DNA of 14,609 nucleotides from Treponema sp. UBA3662 (GTDB lineage Bacteria > Spirochaetota > Spirochaetia > Treponematales > Treponemataceae), in the NCBI GenBank assembly GCA_002373205.1, contig DFJV01000161.1, positions 1 through 14,609 of the forward strand, given 5' to 3'. The position numbers and the translations under genes are program-made. Shown one piece after another: positions 14,533-14,609 of this stretch. Within the stretch, counting starts at the first letter, position 1, and each line of letters opens with the position of its first letter. The notes beneath the pieces were generated by a model. It saw only the letters and a program-made list of their open reading frames with translations. It was not told where the DNA came from and did no database searches.

Positions 14533-14609
14533 CTGAGAAAGTTTTACAGTTGCGGGAATGTATGAATCGGACATATACTCCAAAGTGTGAACCGCTCAAA
14601 GTTACACAA

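Larger units (their letters stand above)
14230..14609. other. Intergenic region at right edge
   Basis: No gene is supported on either strand. It holds a post-operon hairpin, two full tandem repeat units plus the first six bases of a third, and a perfect hairpin. The last 70 bases contain nothing identifiable beyond a possible leftward coding tail. Confidence 0.7.

Overview
The window looks like a piece of a spirochaete chromosome, most likely Treponema or a close relative. This is inferred from three things. The leftward operon has the order outer-membrane factor, adaptor, RND pump, as I recall for Borrelia besC-besA-besB, and its adaptor lacks the usual alpha-helical hairpin, as described for Borrelia BesA. 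Base composition is moderate in GC. The gene ends are packed with palindromic intergenic repeats. The species cannot be fixed from the sequence alone.

Left part (1-4877, minus strand): a tripartite RND efflux operon read leftward. A TolC-type outer-membrane factor (3561-4877) is followed by a periplasmic adaptor (2564-3550) and an RND permease (1-2567) that runs off the left edge after 855 codons. The adaptor stop and the permease GTG start overlap. The operon has an extended -10 promoter, and a perfect 7-3-7 inverted repeat lies between that promoter and the ribosome binding site, where an operator would be expected.

Middle (4878-5439): a divergent, non-coding spacer of about 560 bases. It holds the leftward promoter, two near-identical 26-base direct repeats with CCCC/GGGG ends, several strong hairpins, a degraded copy of a repeat that recurs at the right edge, and a rightward TTGAAA-N17-TATAAA promoter placed so that the mRNA would start almost exactly at the next ATG.

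Right part (5440-14229, plus strand): one tightly packed six-gene operon. It encodes an AMP-forming acyl-CoA synthetase/adenylate-forming ligase (5440-7095), an oversized Cys-rich lipoprotein of the oligopeptide-binding family (7116-9428), an OppB-type permease (9441-10409), an OppC-type permease enlarged by about 180 extracytoplasmic residues (10399-11886), and two OppD/OppF-type ATPases (11879-13225, 13225-14229) that each carry an insertion in the nucleotide-binding domain. Gaps are 20 and 12 bases, then overlaps of 11, 8 and 1 base, so the genes are very probably co-transcribed. Both ATPases have lost the C-terminal cysteines that bind an Fe-S cluster in related OppD proteins. The likely job is import of a peptide-like or other bulky substrate, with the ligase acting on an imported acyl or aryl acid; the substrate cannot be read from the sequence.

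Right edge (14230-14609): no clear gene. It holds an imperfect hairpin, two tandem 87-89 base repeat units each with two hairpins, and a perfect 9-bp hairpin that may terminate a leftward gene lying beyond the window.

The most distinctive feature is the coordinated remodelling of the Opp-type transporter (enlarged binding protein, enlarged OppC, inserted and Fe-S-less ATPases) together with an acyl-activating enzyme as first gene.
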